The notes beneath the pieces were generated by a model. It saw nothing but the letters and a program-made list of their open reading frames with translations, was not told where the DNA came from and made no database searches. Shown piece by piece: positions 22,961-34,400 of a stretch of 64,000 nt of DNA (position 1 is its first letter; every line of letters begins with the position of its first letter). This DNA comes from Alisma plantago-aquatica (taxonomy: Eukaryota > Streptophyta > Magnoliopsida > Alismatales > Alismataceae): NCBI GenBank assembly GCA_963693085.1, contig OY856409.1, positions 1,167,559,749-1,167,623,748 of the forward strand, read 5' to 3'. Position numbers and translations under genes: made by a program.

Positions 22961-24563
22961 GGCAAAAAAACATAGAAGTCCCTGGATTGCCCCAAGGAGT
23001 TGTAGCTAGGTGAGTCAAAGGTGTTGCACTGGGTGGATCACTAGTGTGTCAATTAGGGGAAGATTGAGGTGCTGACATATTGTTTGAATAGGAGAGTCAC
23101 CATATATATGGGAGGCTTGAAGAAGGCATTCATATTCCTTATTTGTCTGCAAAACATGTCCAATCGAAGGAGGAGATGCTTGCACTCCAGGAGGGCCTTG
23201 TCTAATGGTATGAGTGGGATCATAAACTTAAAGTAAAGAGGTACCTTTATAGCCTCTTCCATAGTGATTATAATAGTCATACTTGGTGTGACCCACGTCC
23301 TGGTGTGGCCTGATTTTCCATAGTAGGTGTATTTGGGTCATGAGCCACAACCTCTCCTAGTCCAGTGGAAGCCATCACCAAAGGTGGTTGGGCATCAAAA
23401 ACATCACAGTGGGAGACATGAGTAGAGGTCATCTTAGATCAGTGTAGACGTGTATATTTCCAATCCATGGACAAAAGGGTTGCTCTAATGAGAGGGATTT
23501 TCTTATGTGCATCACATTGGGGATTAATACCATCGATGACTCACCTAGTAATGAGAGTCCCTCTCTTTTTGGTAACTTCAATAGAAGTAGTAGGTGAGAA
23601 AAAAAATCAGCTGATTGGCAAGGGCTTTCATTGAATTGTAATGTTTTGGTAATGGATGGTTACCCTAATATTTTGAGAAATCATGTTTATGGCATCGTAC
23701 AAGCATAGATTTCATTAGTGTAAAATTACTTCATTTCACCCCACATGGTTTTTTCATTCATGTGCCACATGTACTTGACTACAACAATTGGCTCCATATA
23801 CCCCAAGAGCCAAGAAAGATCTTAGTTGTTTCCTATAATGTAGGAATTATTCAAGTTTTCTAGATGCATTTTCTATGACAGAATTTAATTTACCACACAA
23901 TTCTAAAAATTTCTAGACATCATTCATTCTCAATAAGAAATTATCTCCATTGAGATTGATAGAGATGACATGGGGTATGTAGTTCTAGATATGTTGGGCT
24001 TAGATTTTTCAGTCATGGGAAGAAAGAAAGAAGAACAATAGTACCATAATGAAAGCACAAAACAAACAACTTGCAAAAATAAAGCACTACCAGAATTGCA
24101 ACATAGTAGGAAAGATATGAGAAAAAGGAAGCACTACCATAATTTAGGTATAGGATAAAAGAAAATTTATGTGAATGTATGCATTATAATATGTAGCATG
24201 GAAATATCTAATTGAAACAAAAGTGCTTAGACATGTGGGTTAAGGAAACCACACAAAGAGGAAGAAAACGGTGTGGTGTGCCTTCTCATTTTTAAGTGTT
24301 TTATATAATAACATTAGGGTCTTTTGTTTTTATCTTTTGTTTTTGTTGTAGATGAACATGGAAGGAGAGAGGTGTCACATGGATGGTGGTTGGTGAAGGT
24401 GCCTCCATGTATTAGTTGTGGTGTATTGGCTTTTGAACCTTTACACACTGCAGTCGATGGTGGCGGTCTGCTACCATTGTTATGGTAGTAGTAATCAGCC
24501 GTGATGTTGCTACGAATCATTGGTGGTGGAGGTGGTGGTGATGGAAGTGGTGGAGCTAGCCAT
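22961..24563 (-). pseudogene. gag: RLC-1 Gag (copia), heavily decayed
   Basis: A start at 24563 gives MASSTTSITTTSTTNDS then a stop, like the S/T-rich N-termini of copia Gags. Further left are SINLNGDNFLLRMNDV (about 23930-23975), matching the Gag start motif that binds into the capsid domain, ETMWGEMK (about 23730), and a glycine/tyrosine-rich stretch near 23250-23290. The zinc knuckle is not recognisable. The proline-rich open frame at 24314-24673 is another reading frame of the same segment and is not a gene. Confidence 0.6.
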
Positions 24564-24656
24564 AGGGAAAGAAAGAGAGAAGAGGGAGGGATGGAGATTA
24601 AGAGTTGGGGGTGGGTAGGGTAGATCAAGGTTAGGGTCCTACAATAAATACCATGT

Positions 24657-24845
24657 TGATAGGATAAAAACAAATCTAGTTCGTTTATAATGAGGTGTAG
24701 GGTCTCCTATATATAGAGTTGAGGGACTAATGGATACACTTATTGGGTAAATAGATTCTCACTTAAGTGTACTTATATCATAACCAAAACTATAAATTCA
24801 ATGGGCCTAATCCCAATTAACCATTGAACCACTTATACTAATAGG
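24657..24845 (-). repeat. RLC-1 5' LTR
   Basis: Homologous to 10694-10866. The minus-strand end CCTATCA is followed by ACATGGTATTTATTG (24642-24656), a decayed tRNA-iMet primer site in the usual ATCAACATGGTATCAGAGC context. The LTR contains ATATATAG near 24713, a possible promoter. Confidence 0.75.
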
Positions 24846-25035
24846 TTGTTTTAACCCCAAGATGTCTTCACCTACATTGGTCCTAGACAAACAATTAAGA
24901 AACATGGGTAGAAGAAGGAAAAAACTCTAGATCTTGTATATCCAGTCATAAACAAATAATCATGGTGCCAAAAAATAAGAAATAAAAATAAGCATGAAAA
25001 GAAAACTTAGAAACCAACATGTCATGAAGGTCATT
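24846..25035. other. Short interval between RLC-1 and RLG-3, nothing recognised
   Basis: About 190 bp of AT-rich sequence with no features; it may include the original insertion sites of both elements. Confidence 0.4.
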
Positions 25036-25530
25036 CGTAAGCCCCTAACCTAACTTAATATCTTATATATGCTTTGTTAACTTAACTATGTGTTTCAATG
25101 CTTCATTTACATGATTTTTATAGTTACAAAATTATCTAGTTGATGTTTTGCTTATGTGGGTCTATGTACAAATTATAATGCTTGGAGGTCCTCATAATTT
25201 GCACACTAGCATTTTCCCTCTAGATTGAACTTGTATTGGTGAACTAAGATCACATCCTTCCTTTCCATCACTTGAGGACCATTGGAGCCAACCTGCCTTG
25301 TTTGTCTTATGTGTTTTCATCACTTGATAACGATGTTAGGTGGAGATTGATGGAGCTTGTTGGTCATCAACCAATGATCTTTATCTAGGTCATCCATTAA
25401 AGATTCATGGAAGTTGAAAGTTGCTAATTCTTCATCAGTTTAGAACTGATGGGAACTAACCGGTTGGCCACTGTCTCTCCATCGATTGAGAACCGATGGG
25501 AGCTCAATGTCCCAGTAGTGTGTGAGTTTT
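25036..25530 (+). repeat. RLG-3 left (5') LTR, truncated
   Basis: Starts CGTAAGCCCC (TG mutated to CG) aligned with the right LTR start near 28413. Similarity includes motifs such as TTCATCAGTTTAGAACTGAT and GATGGGAGCTCAATGT. It stops at about GTGTGTGAG (25530), where pol sequence begins. The segment matching 28840-29040 of the right LTR is absent. Confidence 0.7.
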
Positions 25531-28369
25531 AGGATGTATTTCCTGACAAGTTTCCTGGTGTACCACCCCCTCATGAGATTGACTTTAAGATCATACTAAT
25601 CACCGGAACACAACCCACAGTGCAAGCACCATATAGGATGTCACCTACATAAATGAAGGATTTTAAGAAACAACTTTAGTTGTTGGAGAAAGGTTTTATA
25701 TAGCCAATTACATTGTCGTGGGGTGCTTCAAATTTGTTTATCAAGAAGAAGGATTGTTATGTTAGGTTATGCATAGACTACTAACATTTGAACAAGGATA
25801 GAGTGAAGAACTAGTATCCATAATGAGGATCGATGAGTGGTTTAATCAGTTGAAAGGTACCACAATGTTTTAATAGATAGATATAAAGTCAAGATATTAC
25901 TAGATGAGGATTAGGACAAAGGACACACACAAGACATCCTTCACAACTAGGTATGATCATTATGAATTTGTGGTTATGTCATTTGTGTTAACCAAAACAC
26001 CGACAACTTTCATGGATATGATGAATAGGGTGTGACCACATCTTAATAAATTTTTCATAGTCTTCGCAGATGTCATATTGATCTACTCTAAGGATCTCCA
26101 ACAACATGAGAACCATATTTGTTTGACATTAGAACTACCGAGGCAACCTAAATTAATTACAAAGTTCAACAAGTGTGAATTCTATATGTTTGATGTTTCT
26201 TTTCTTGTCACGTCATATCCAAAAATGGAATTTGCATAGATACCAAGATGGTTGAGCTAGTGTTGATGTGGGGACATCCCATGACACTGATTTAGGTGTA
26301 AAGATTTCTTGTTTTATCTAGATACTATATACAATTTATTAAAGAATTCAGTTTTATAGCCTTACTATCAACCAGGCTAACCAAGAAGGATGTACCCTTT
26401 GCATGGATGAAAGAAGATTAATGTACTTTCCAACTATTGAGAAAAACTTGACATTGATGGCAGTGTTAGTGTTACTAGAGCCTAATAAGTGTTACATAGC
26501 CTTTTGTGATGAATAGAATGATGGGCTTGGATTTTTATTGATATAAGACAAGCAAGTAATTTCTTTTACTTCTTGTTAGCTTAAGAATCATGATGAGAAC
26601 TACCCCTTGAGCTAGTAGCTGTGGTCTTTGTGTGAAAGATCTGAAGGCATTATATTTGTGGAGAGAAGTGCCATACGTTCACATTTTACAAGGATATTTA
26701 GCATAGTGTCTTAAAGTATGAGTTGAATATGATGAAGAGAAGAAGTCTCGAGCTAATACAATATTATGAATGTACGATTGAGTATCACTTGGGGAAGTTC
26801 AATGTGTGAGAAGATGCATTGAGAAAAAGGTCATCATTGTCTTCAGTAGTCCCACATAGTTTAATTATCTAGATTGTGAAAAGAGGGACATGTTAGTGAT
26901 GTTATGCCAAATGAATGTACATATGGAAGTTTCCATTCTTGGTTAGTTGTTCGCTTAGTTATGGATCAAGTTGATGTTAATGCGATAGACTAGAGATTTT
27001 CAATAGGTTGATACTTTGATATAGAATATTAAATCATAGATCGATATTGGAAAGAATGATGGGTTCCATGAGTCTGAGAATGGGACAATATGATATCATA
27101 ACATGATGATAGTTCTTGATGTTGATGATTTGAGGAAATTGGTGCTTGAAGAGGCACATACTTCAATGTATGTGTTGCATCCTGAAAGTATGAAAATGTG
27201 TCATAATCTCAAAGATATGTATTGGTGGCCAAGGATGAAGAGGGATGTGGTAGATTTTGTAACTAAATGTTGTATTTTCTTGATAGGTCAAAGCAGAGTA
27301 TCATAAGCCTAGAGGAACGTTGCAACCTTTACTGATTCTAGAAAGGAAGTTGGATCATGTAACCATGGATTTTGTGTTTTGGTCTTTGTAGGATAGCTAA
27401 GGGTCATATTCTATCTGGGTGGTGGTAGAACGATTGACAAAAGAAGCTCACTCTTTTCCAGTTAAGACCACATATACCATTCAAAATTTAGAATAGATCT
27501 ACATTGATGACATAGTACATTTGCATGGTGTACTTGTATCTGATGGAGGGTCGCAATTTACCAATTAGATCTTAAGATTGTCTACAGACAACTTTGTGCG
27601 CACACTTAAGAGTTTAGTACAACATTCTATATGCAAACATATGGCCATTCAAAAAGTACTATACATACTCTAGAAAAATAGTTGAGATCTTATGTACTAC
27701 AATTTCTTGGGAGTTAGGATATTCATTTCATTTTGACTGAGTCCACATACCATATTAGTTACCATAAAAGTTTGGACATGGAACCATTTGAGGCTTTGTA
27801 CAGGAGGTGTTGCACATCATCTTTTTGATGGTACGAGGCGGGTGAGTATCCATTACTAGCTCGGATTTGTTACAACAAACTACACAAAGATCAAGGTGAT
27901 AATATAACAGTTGAAGGTACCATAAGATAGGTAGAAATCATACATAGATAATTGATGTAGGAGTTTTTGGTGGGAGATAAGGTGTACCTTAAGGTCTCTC
28001 CATAGTAAGGATTTTTGAGATTTGGTAAGAAGGATAAGTTGTAACCTAGGTTTATGGTGTCTTACCCTATCATTGCTCATGTTGGAAGGTGGCATACAAG
28101 TTGGAGTTACCACCTAAGTTACACATGCCATACAATGTGTTCTATGTCTCTATGTTGAGAAAGGGTGTCACCCTAAATTAGAGAAAATGATCAGTCCAGT
28201 CAAATTGCTTGATGATGATATATCTTATGTTGGTCATCCAACGATGATCCTGGAAAAGCACATGTAGAAGTTCAGGAAGGAGGGCACAATGTTAGCAAAG
28301 GCATTGTGGAATCACTATGGTGTATAGGAGGTCACGTGGGAGCTTGAGGATGAGATGCGTAGGAAGTAA
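25531..28369 (+). pseudogene. pol: RLG-3 Pol: reverse transcriptase to chromodomain-like end
   Basis: Begins in the linker (VFPDKFPGVPPPHEIDFKI), then AQAPYRM-type start and LRLCIDY. Scattered reverse transcriptase blocks follow (about 25560-26230), including a decayed catalytic stretch near 26060-26090. RNase H pieces lie around 26380-26850. The integrase zinc domain is clear at 27103-27306: VDDLRKLVLEEAHTSMYVLHP, then YWWPRMKRDVVDFVTKC. The integrase core is recognisable only in fragments to about 27830. The terminal LWNHYGV-EVTWELEDEMRRK (28300-28369) corresponds to the chromodomain-like tail of Del-type Pols. There are dozens of stops in total. Confidence 0.85.
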
Positions 28370-28412
28370 TTATCTTTCTTTTTCTAAGACAATCCCTATT
28401 CATGGTTTATAG

Positions 28413-29500
28413 TTTTAAGACTATCTTAATCTCTTATAGATACTTTGTTAACTTAGCTAATGTTTGGATGATTTAGTTACATGTTTGTTATAGTAATGAA
28501 ATTATCTAGTTGATGTTTTGCTTGTGTGAGTCAATGTGAAGATCCTCCATGCTTGGAGGTTCTTATTGTAATTTTCACATTAGAAAAGTTTCTCTCTCCC
28601 TCTAGATTGGACTTGGTTTGGTCAACTAAGATAACCTAATCAAGCACCCTATCTCAACTGATGGAGGCAACATACCTTGTTTCTATTCTACTTTTTCAGT
28701 TGTTAGCAGAGCTTCTGGGTGGATATTAATGGAGTATGTTGGTCATCAATGGATCACCCTTGTGCAGGTTGTTCATCAATGAGTTGTGGTGGTATCCAAT
28801 AAGTGACTCTTCTTCAGTTTAGAACTAAGGGAGCTAGCTAGTATATATTATAAGAAAGCTGAGTCACACTTCTTATTTCATCCATGTCTCAGACCTAAAA
28901 TCACACTGAGGAGCATGAAAAGTTGACACAACTGTAGTAGAGTTTTTTTATATGAATCTCCATCATTTGAAAGCTAGTGGAGCTTGATGGATGTTTATTT
29001 CTTGTTGGTTGAGAGAGAAGCCAACATCGATGGCGAGGGCCGATGAAGATCCGGACTGATGGGATCTCAATGTGCTCCAACTGATAGACTCATGTGTGTT
29101 TGAATTCATGGTAGAAACTGAGGATATCAACCAACAAATTTAAGGTGTTTGGGGATCAATGAGAATCTAGCTCACTCCCTAATAATGGATCTCCTTTCAT
29201 TGCCTATAAATCTGAGATTGGATTCATCCTCTGATCAGTTGATAACTGATGAAGTCAAGGGGTGGAAGAATAATGGATCTATAGCTTTGAATGCCTTTCT
29301 CTCACCTATGGGGATATAAATACCCCTCTTTTCTCCTCCCTCTTCACCTCAATTTTGCAAACTATCTTGCTAATCTAGATCCACAATGAGACACCATTGG
29401 TTTGTGTCAATTGTTGAAAGGTCTATGTTCATAGACCTTTGATGGAGTTATCATTTTCCATTCTCATCTCTTTTGTGAATGTCAATGCCCTTCCATACAT
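28413..29500 (+). repeat. RLG-3 right (3') LTR
   Basis: Starts about 44 bp after the Pol stop, at a position aligning with the left LTR start. It carries GATGGGATCTCAATGT and related words near 29060, as in the left copy, and a TATA box at 29315. The end is uncertain (29450-29580). Confidence 0.65.
29315..29322 (+). promoter_or_regulatory. TATA box in the RLG-3 3' LTR
   Basis: TATAAATA within GGGGATATAAATACCCCTC, itself a hairpin-like palindrome, followed by pyrimidine-rich sequence, as expected of a plant LTR promoter. Confidence 0.6.
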
Positions 29501-30963
29501 CTTTTGGACTTAGTTCAGTGTAAGATAGGTCCCTTTTCTCCATGATCCTAGTGATCCATCATCTTCTTACACCTTGAATCGTGATCTGATGAAAATAGGA
29601 TTTACACCAAAAGATTGCTCTTCCGATGGAAGTCCTAATGTGCACTAAAAACCCTAGGGAGTTGATGTTCTCTCTAGGTTTACCTACAAATGGTGCTAGA
29701 TAAATGCTCCAACCCCATAAGAGTGTGGAAGCCTTACCGTTGTACAAATTTAGGATCAAACCCAAAGGACAACGTGAAGAATCTGGATGTCTTTGTCTCA
29801 TTTCATCTCAATCTAAGTTAATCATTTACAACCAAGAGATTGATAGGATTAATCTAAACTAATCTAGAGCATGCAAAAATAAAGGCAAATATGAAACCTA
29901 GTTAAAGTTTGAAATCTAAGATTATCAGATGATGATGGATCACTGGGGTGATGCAGATATTCACCACCACTACACATGCATTATACCTGTACCAACATAG
30001 CAAGACCTGCAAGCAAGATACATGGATGTTGTGCAATGCTGATGCCTTCTCAGACAAGGAGAATTGCACACATCCTTCACAGGTTGAGTAGCTCCCATCT
30101 GATACATATCTACGTGTCAATGGACATATGTACCCTCCAAAGGGAGGTCTTACTCAACCTCGTAAAATGTGCAACGAAAGACTAATGAGCGAGCAATATT
30201 ATCTAATTCAATTAATATCCTTATAGACTATCCCTCTTTCGAGGACATAGCTATGAGAAATGTGGGAGTGTTGCAATGCCAGCCATTCCTGAATGAATGG
30301 TCACTTACTATGCATCACTCCCTTCACAGAGTGTGTTCCTCAACCTATCAAGATTGTACTTTCATACATCAACTGATTCCATTTCATAGTATGGAAGTAC
30401 AACGATGGAGGTGAGTTTACTCCACTCCTTGAAAAGCATTCCTAGATACCGAAACATATGTGTGGTGGATACACACATCAAGAACCAACGCTAAATCAGT
30501 AATCAACTCTCAAGAGTAGACGTAGACAATCCACAACAAAAGATAATAGATCATGTAAGAAAGAGACCAAAATTTGAGCATGCAATGAAACGATTAGCAT
30601 TGAATCAGAAAGATAACATCTTTAGGTACAGATTACAAAGCATGGGTAGCGGGGCTAGTCTATGCACCCTAGTGAATTATACTACTCACTTCTCATAGAG
30701 GGAGCAACAAAGACAGAGAAGAAAGATAGAACAAGCATCGTCAGAGTAGAAGAGTAGATCTGTGACAGCTCGATGTAGATCACCCCAGTCTTCAGGACTG
30801 CTCCGACTTGGTCGATGCAGTCCATCTCTTGATATCTTGATCTTTGTGTGCACCTACGGAGACGTACGAGTAGGGCCAGGAAGAGCTTGGTGGAGATGAG
30901 GTAGCACTGGAGCAGCCTTGCGGCCTCCCGGATCTGATGCACAAATGAAGACCCTGCTGGTCC

Positions 30964-30971
30964 TATTTATA
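30964..30971 (-). promoter_or_regulatory. TATA box of family-X LTR copy 1
   Basis: Minus strand TATAAATA in CCTATAAATAGGACCAG, identical in its core to the box at 55613-55620. Confidence 0.7.
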
Positions 30972-31002
30972 GGCTTGGATGGGGTGTTCACATTTTTGAT
31001 GT

Positions 31003-31440
31003 GAGAATACTTGAAATGGTCTGGGATCCAAACGGTCTTGGCCCCAAATGGTCTTGGATCCAAACAGTCTTGGCTCCAAACGATCTTGGGTCCAAACGGT
31101 CTTGGCAATCAGTCTTCATCCAAACAATCTTGTTGTACAACCGGTCTAGAGTCTTAATGGTTTCGAGATCCAAATGGTCTTGGCCCCAAATGGTCTTGGG
31201 TCCAAACGTTCTTGGCTCCAAATGGTCTTGGGTCCAAACGGTCTTGGCTCCAAATGGTCTTGGATCCAAATGGTCTTAGCTTGCTGTCTCTTCATCCAAA
31301 TGATCTTTCATTGATCTGCCCGTCTAAACGATCTCTTGCCAACCGGTCTTATGCCTCGGTGTCCAAACGGTCTTGAGACCGTGAAGCTTCACATGGTCTT
31401 GAGACTTGTGACCTCACGCGGTCTTGAGACCGTATGAAGG
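31003..31440. repeat. Array of about 20-bp CCAAACGGTCTTGG motifs upstream of a TATA box
   Basis: About 16-18 copies of a unit like GGTCTTGGGTCCAAACGGTC, alternating GGATCC, GGCCCC and GGCTCC joints, many with CG changed to TG. On the minus strand it lies directly upstream of the TATA box at 30964. The open frames on both strands across it (30988-31279) are repeat translations. Confidence 0.85.
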
Positions 31441-31480
31441 GTAAAACAGGATGGATGACCAAACTGCGAGGAGATGTAGA

Positions 31481-34400
31481 TATGTTATCGGATGGATGAG
31501 AATGATATGTAGAGAAGAAGGAAGGTGAGTAAAGGAGGATAAGATCAAATAAACTGGTAATTAGAGCTATTAGAGCACGTTATCATGAAATTCAGGAAAC
31601 ACTCAGAGTAAGCCAAAACAAGGGTGGATCAGTCGATATGAGGCACAAAATTCCTAGAAATGGTGATTGTGAGGATGAATTTGGAGGATTCATCATGATT
31701 TTGGGGTGGTTTCTTGTTTAGGGTTTCAAATATAGTAACCTTGTGCTCTATATTCCCTTTTCCTTCCTTGCCTTAGTTGCCTTAGGCTGTGGTGTTAGTG
31801 TTGTGACAAGATTTGAGATAATAAAGCTTAGATCTTTGGAGAAACCACAACTTGATTGAGGGGGGAACATCTTGGAGATTTAAGAGTGAAGCTCATGATT
31901 TTTCCAACATCTTCTTTAAGTGGACTCGTTTCCATTATAGGTAAGGCAAGTGATATCACATATGATGCATTTAGTACCTACGTGATGCATGCAAATCATT
32001 TTCTTATTTTCAATCTATTTTATATACTAAAAAGTAGATTCTTGTATTGTTCTAAGTTAATGTGAAGTGGATGCAAACTTGCATGTTCTATCTTGACCTT
32101 TCAAGTAACTTTCATGATGCTAAGGACATGTTAGTTTAACATGCATGTGCCTAGATTCAACCTATGATGAATAATGCACTTATATGTGGTACCTTTGTGG
32201 GTTTTTGATATCCTACAATATGAAATATGATCTGACAAGTTATCCATTCCTATTTGGAACTTTATGAAAACGTTTTAAGGCTCTCACTAGCCGATACACT
32301 GCCAAAATGGTGGAATTAGAGCTCAAATATTAGAATATATCATTTATTTCCAAACAAGCCTTCCTTAGGTCTTAATCTTGAAGTTAGTATAGTACATATA
32401 TGTTGAGAGAAGTTATCTTGTTATTTTATGCAAATATGTGAACAAGACTTCTAAGTGATTTTGATGCTCCTGAGTGAAATTGGTCTTGTGATGTCTTGTC
32501 ATGACATGCTTGAGAGGATTGGACCTTATTATGGTCTTTGATGCGTATAGGGCCTTGTTCTGCCTGGTTCTTAAAAAAGGGCCTTGATGTATTTGAGATA
32601 TGTTATAGTATACTATGTTTAAGAAGTTATAACTTTATAATAATATGTTTTATGTCTATTAAAGTTGCAACTCCCTGATCAATTTTGTGATCCTTCTATT
32701 GTAAATTGTATGTAACCTGATTGATGTAGTTATAGAAGGATAATTGATCTAATTGAGCAACCTGAATCATGTAGATCTTGATTCTATAGACCTATTACCA
32801 TGTGTCATTAGGGGAAATAGTGAAACAAGTTAATCATATGTCAATCTACAAATGGCAAGGAGATGCTTGAAGACATACATTAGTGAATATATGGGATGAT
32901 TGGGATTGGTAAAACCATGACGTCTTTAAGCTCTATTTGGGACTCAGTTTAGAATGATGGTCTTTTGGTGAATGGTATGTGATTTGTGATGGAGAAGGAT
33001 TACAGTCTTGTATCATATTATGATGGTTTGATACCATAAGTTAGTGTTAAGACCTATGTAACCTGGATGGTCATGTGATATGTGGATCCACTTCTGGGCA
33101 TTTTCCATAGTGGACTTGACCTTTAAGAAATCTATCTTCTTGTTACCTAACTTCGACTCGAGGTTGAACAAAGAGATCAAATGGAAATTTGGATATCCTT
33201 AGATCTTATACAGATTGCTAGTGTGGCTTCATAGCCTCTAGGTAGTGTTTTTACTGGTATGAATCAAATTTTCCATGTCATAATAAAATGGGCAACTCAC
33301 CCATGTATCATATTTGTTTAAGTTTATTTGGAGAAAATCATAGGTGTGTACATGGTGTATGATTTCTTTACTATAAGAGATATACATGTTTTATATCTTG
33401 CTCAAGTATTCATGGTGGCACATGTATGACTACGGTAAGAGTATATTTTTAAATACACTTCTTGTTTAGAAAACTAAATGTTTACTACCTTGTCAAAGTT
33501 GCTTATAAACCCTTCTTAAGTAAAAAATATCTTCAGTCATTATATCATATCATTGAGACTTGGGGTTATCCATGTTGCAATAATCCATCTACAGTGAGGA
33601 CCAATCTGGTGATGGATGCCAATCACCTAGGGATAGGTCATGTGTGACAATGTGCATTTCGACACAATTATGATCTAATTACACAATTATCCTCAAATAA
33701 TTTTTGTCTTCTCACTCCTAATAATTTATGTGATCAATGACTCTATAATTATCTCCAAAGTTGAAAATATACATTTTGAATCAATTTGGTATACATATCT
33801 TCATACAACCCTAGCTTGAAATATAATCTCTAGACTTTTGATTTACATCTTGATCATACATTTTCATCTTGATTTGAGGCTTTGCACACTTTTTCAACTC
33901 TTTCATATGGAGCTTTAGTAAAAAAATTAGACCAATCTGAGTTTTATACAATGTTATGTGAATTTTCAAAGTGTTTTTAATTTTATCCCTTAAAATTCCC
34001 TTAACATCTAGATGGGATTGAACCATTAGACGAGCCATCTACAATTGGGCCTCTATCAGATCAAGGGTGTTGGGATCATCCCCTAGCTTTCTCCCAAAGT
34101 GGCAAGTAGGACAACAACCCTCTAAGTCCTAATCCCAACTCGAGTCCCCTTCTCACCCCTCCTCTCATGATTTTCTTCCCTTTCATCCCTAACTTAATTT
34201 TGACTAGATTTTTCCCAAGATAATGCCCGAATTGGTATGATTTGAGAAGATTATAAGATCCTTTCCACCATGTCTAAAGTCTAATTCTTGTAAACTATAA
34301 ATCTCAAACCCTAGCTCTATTTAAAGCCTCTAACCAATTCGTTATGCCCCCACAATCATTAGTGGCACCTTTGCACCCTCCCTTTCTCTCTCTTTTTCTC

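Larger units (their letters stand above)
10694..24845 (-). mobile_element. RLC-1: decayed copia element split by RLG-2
   Basis: Two short related sequences (10694-10866 and 24657-24845) flank copia-type gag and pol remnants on the minus strand. Minus-strand order is 5' LTR, a decayed primer site, gag, protease, gag-pre-integrase, integrase, reverse transcriptase and RNase H, then the jump across RLG-2, polypurine tract and 3' LTR. Removing 10946-19985 rejoins the end of pol to its polypurine tract. The short LTRs (about 175-190 bp) and gene order fit an Ale/Retrofit-like copia lineage, which is inference. Many stops and frameshifts show that it is old. Confidence 0.85.
25036..29500 (+). mobile_element. 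RLG-3: badly decayed Del-type gypsy element
   Basis: LTR-like sequences at 25036-25530 and from 28413 (shared blocks include ATGATTT...ACATG, AAATTATCTAGTTGATGTTT, CATGCTTGGAGGT) flank pol remnants on the plus strand. The left LTR passes directly into the protease-reverse transcriptase linker at about 25531, so gag, protease, the primer site and part of the LTR are deleted. Every pol domain contains stops. The right LTR end is unresolved between about 29450 and 29580; a TCATT at 25031-25035 and at 29451-29455 is a possible target duplication. Confidence 0.75.
29590..31480 (-). repeat. Family-X LTR, copy 1 (minus)
   Basis: Recognised by comparison with 55380-56990 on the opposite strand. Both have TATAAATAGGACCAG (here minus at about 30957-30971), and about 1.2 kb downstream both have CCTTTGGGTTTGATC, followed by sequence around an A-AAGRCTY-TCTTAYG block. 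Both have AAACGGT-type motifs just upstream of the TATA box. Athila/Tat LTRs often have a similar GGGTTCGA-type stretch near the end, so that lineage is likely but not proven. Ends are approximate. Open frames at 30682-30942 and 30854-31279 are not genes. Confidence 0.6.

Noticed and set aside
24314..24673. Proline/serine-rich protein gene on the minus strand
   Set aside because: It spans the RLC-1 primer-site end and gag start in a different frame; the better match is the S/T-rich Gag start at 24563.
30854..31279. Overlapping open frames on both strands
   Set aside because: They arise from the about 20-bp GGTCTTGG motif array, whose unit stays open in several frames.
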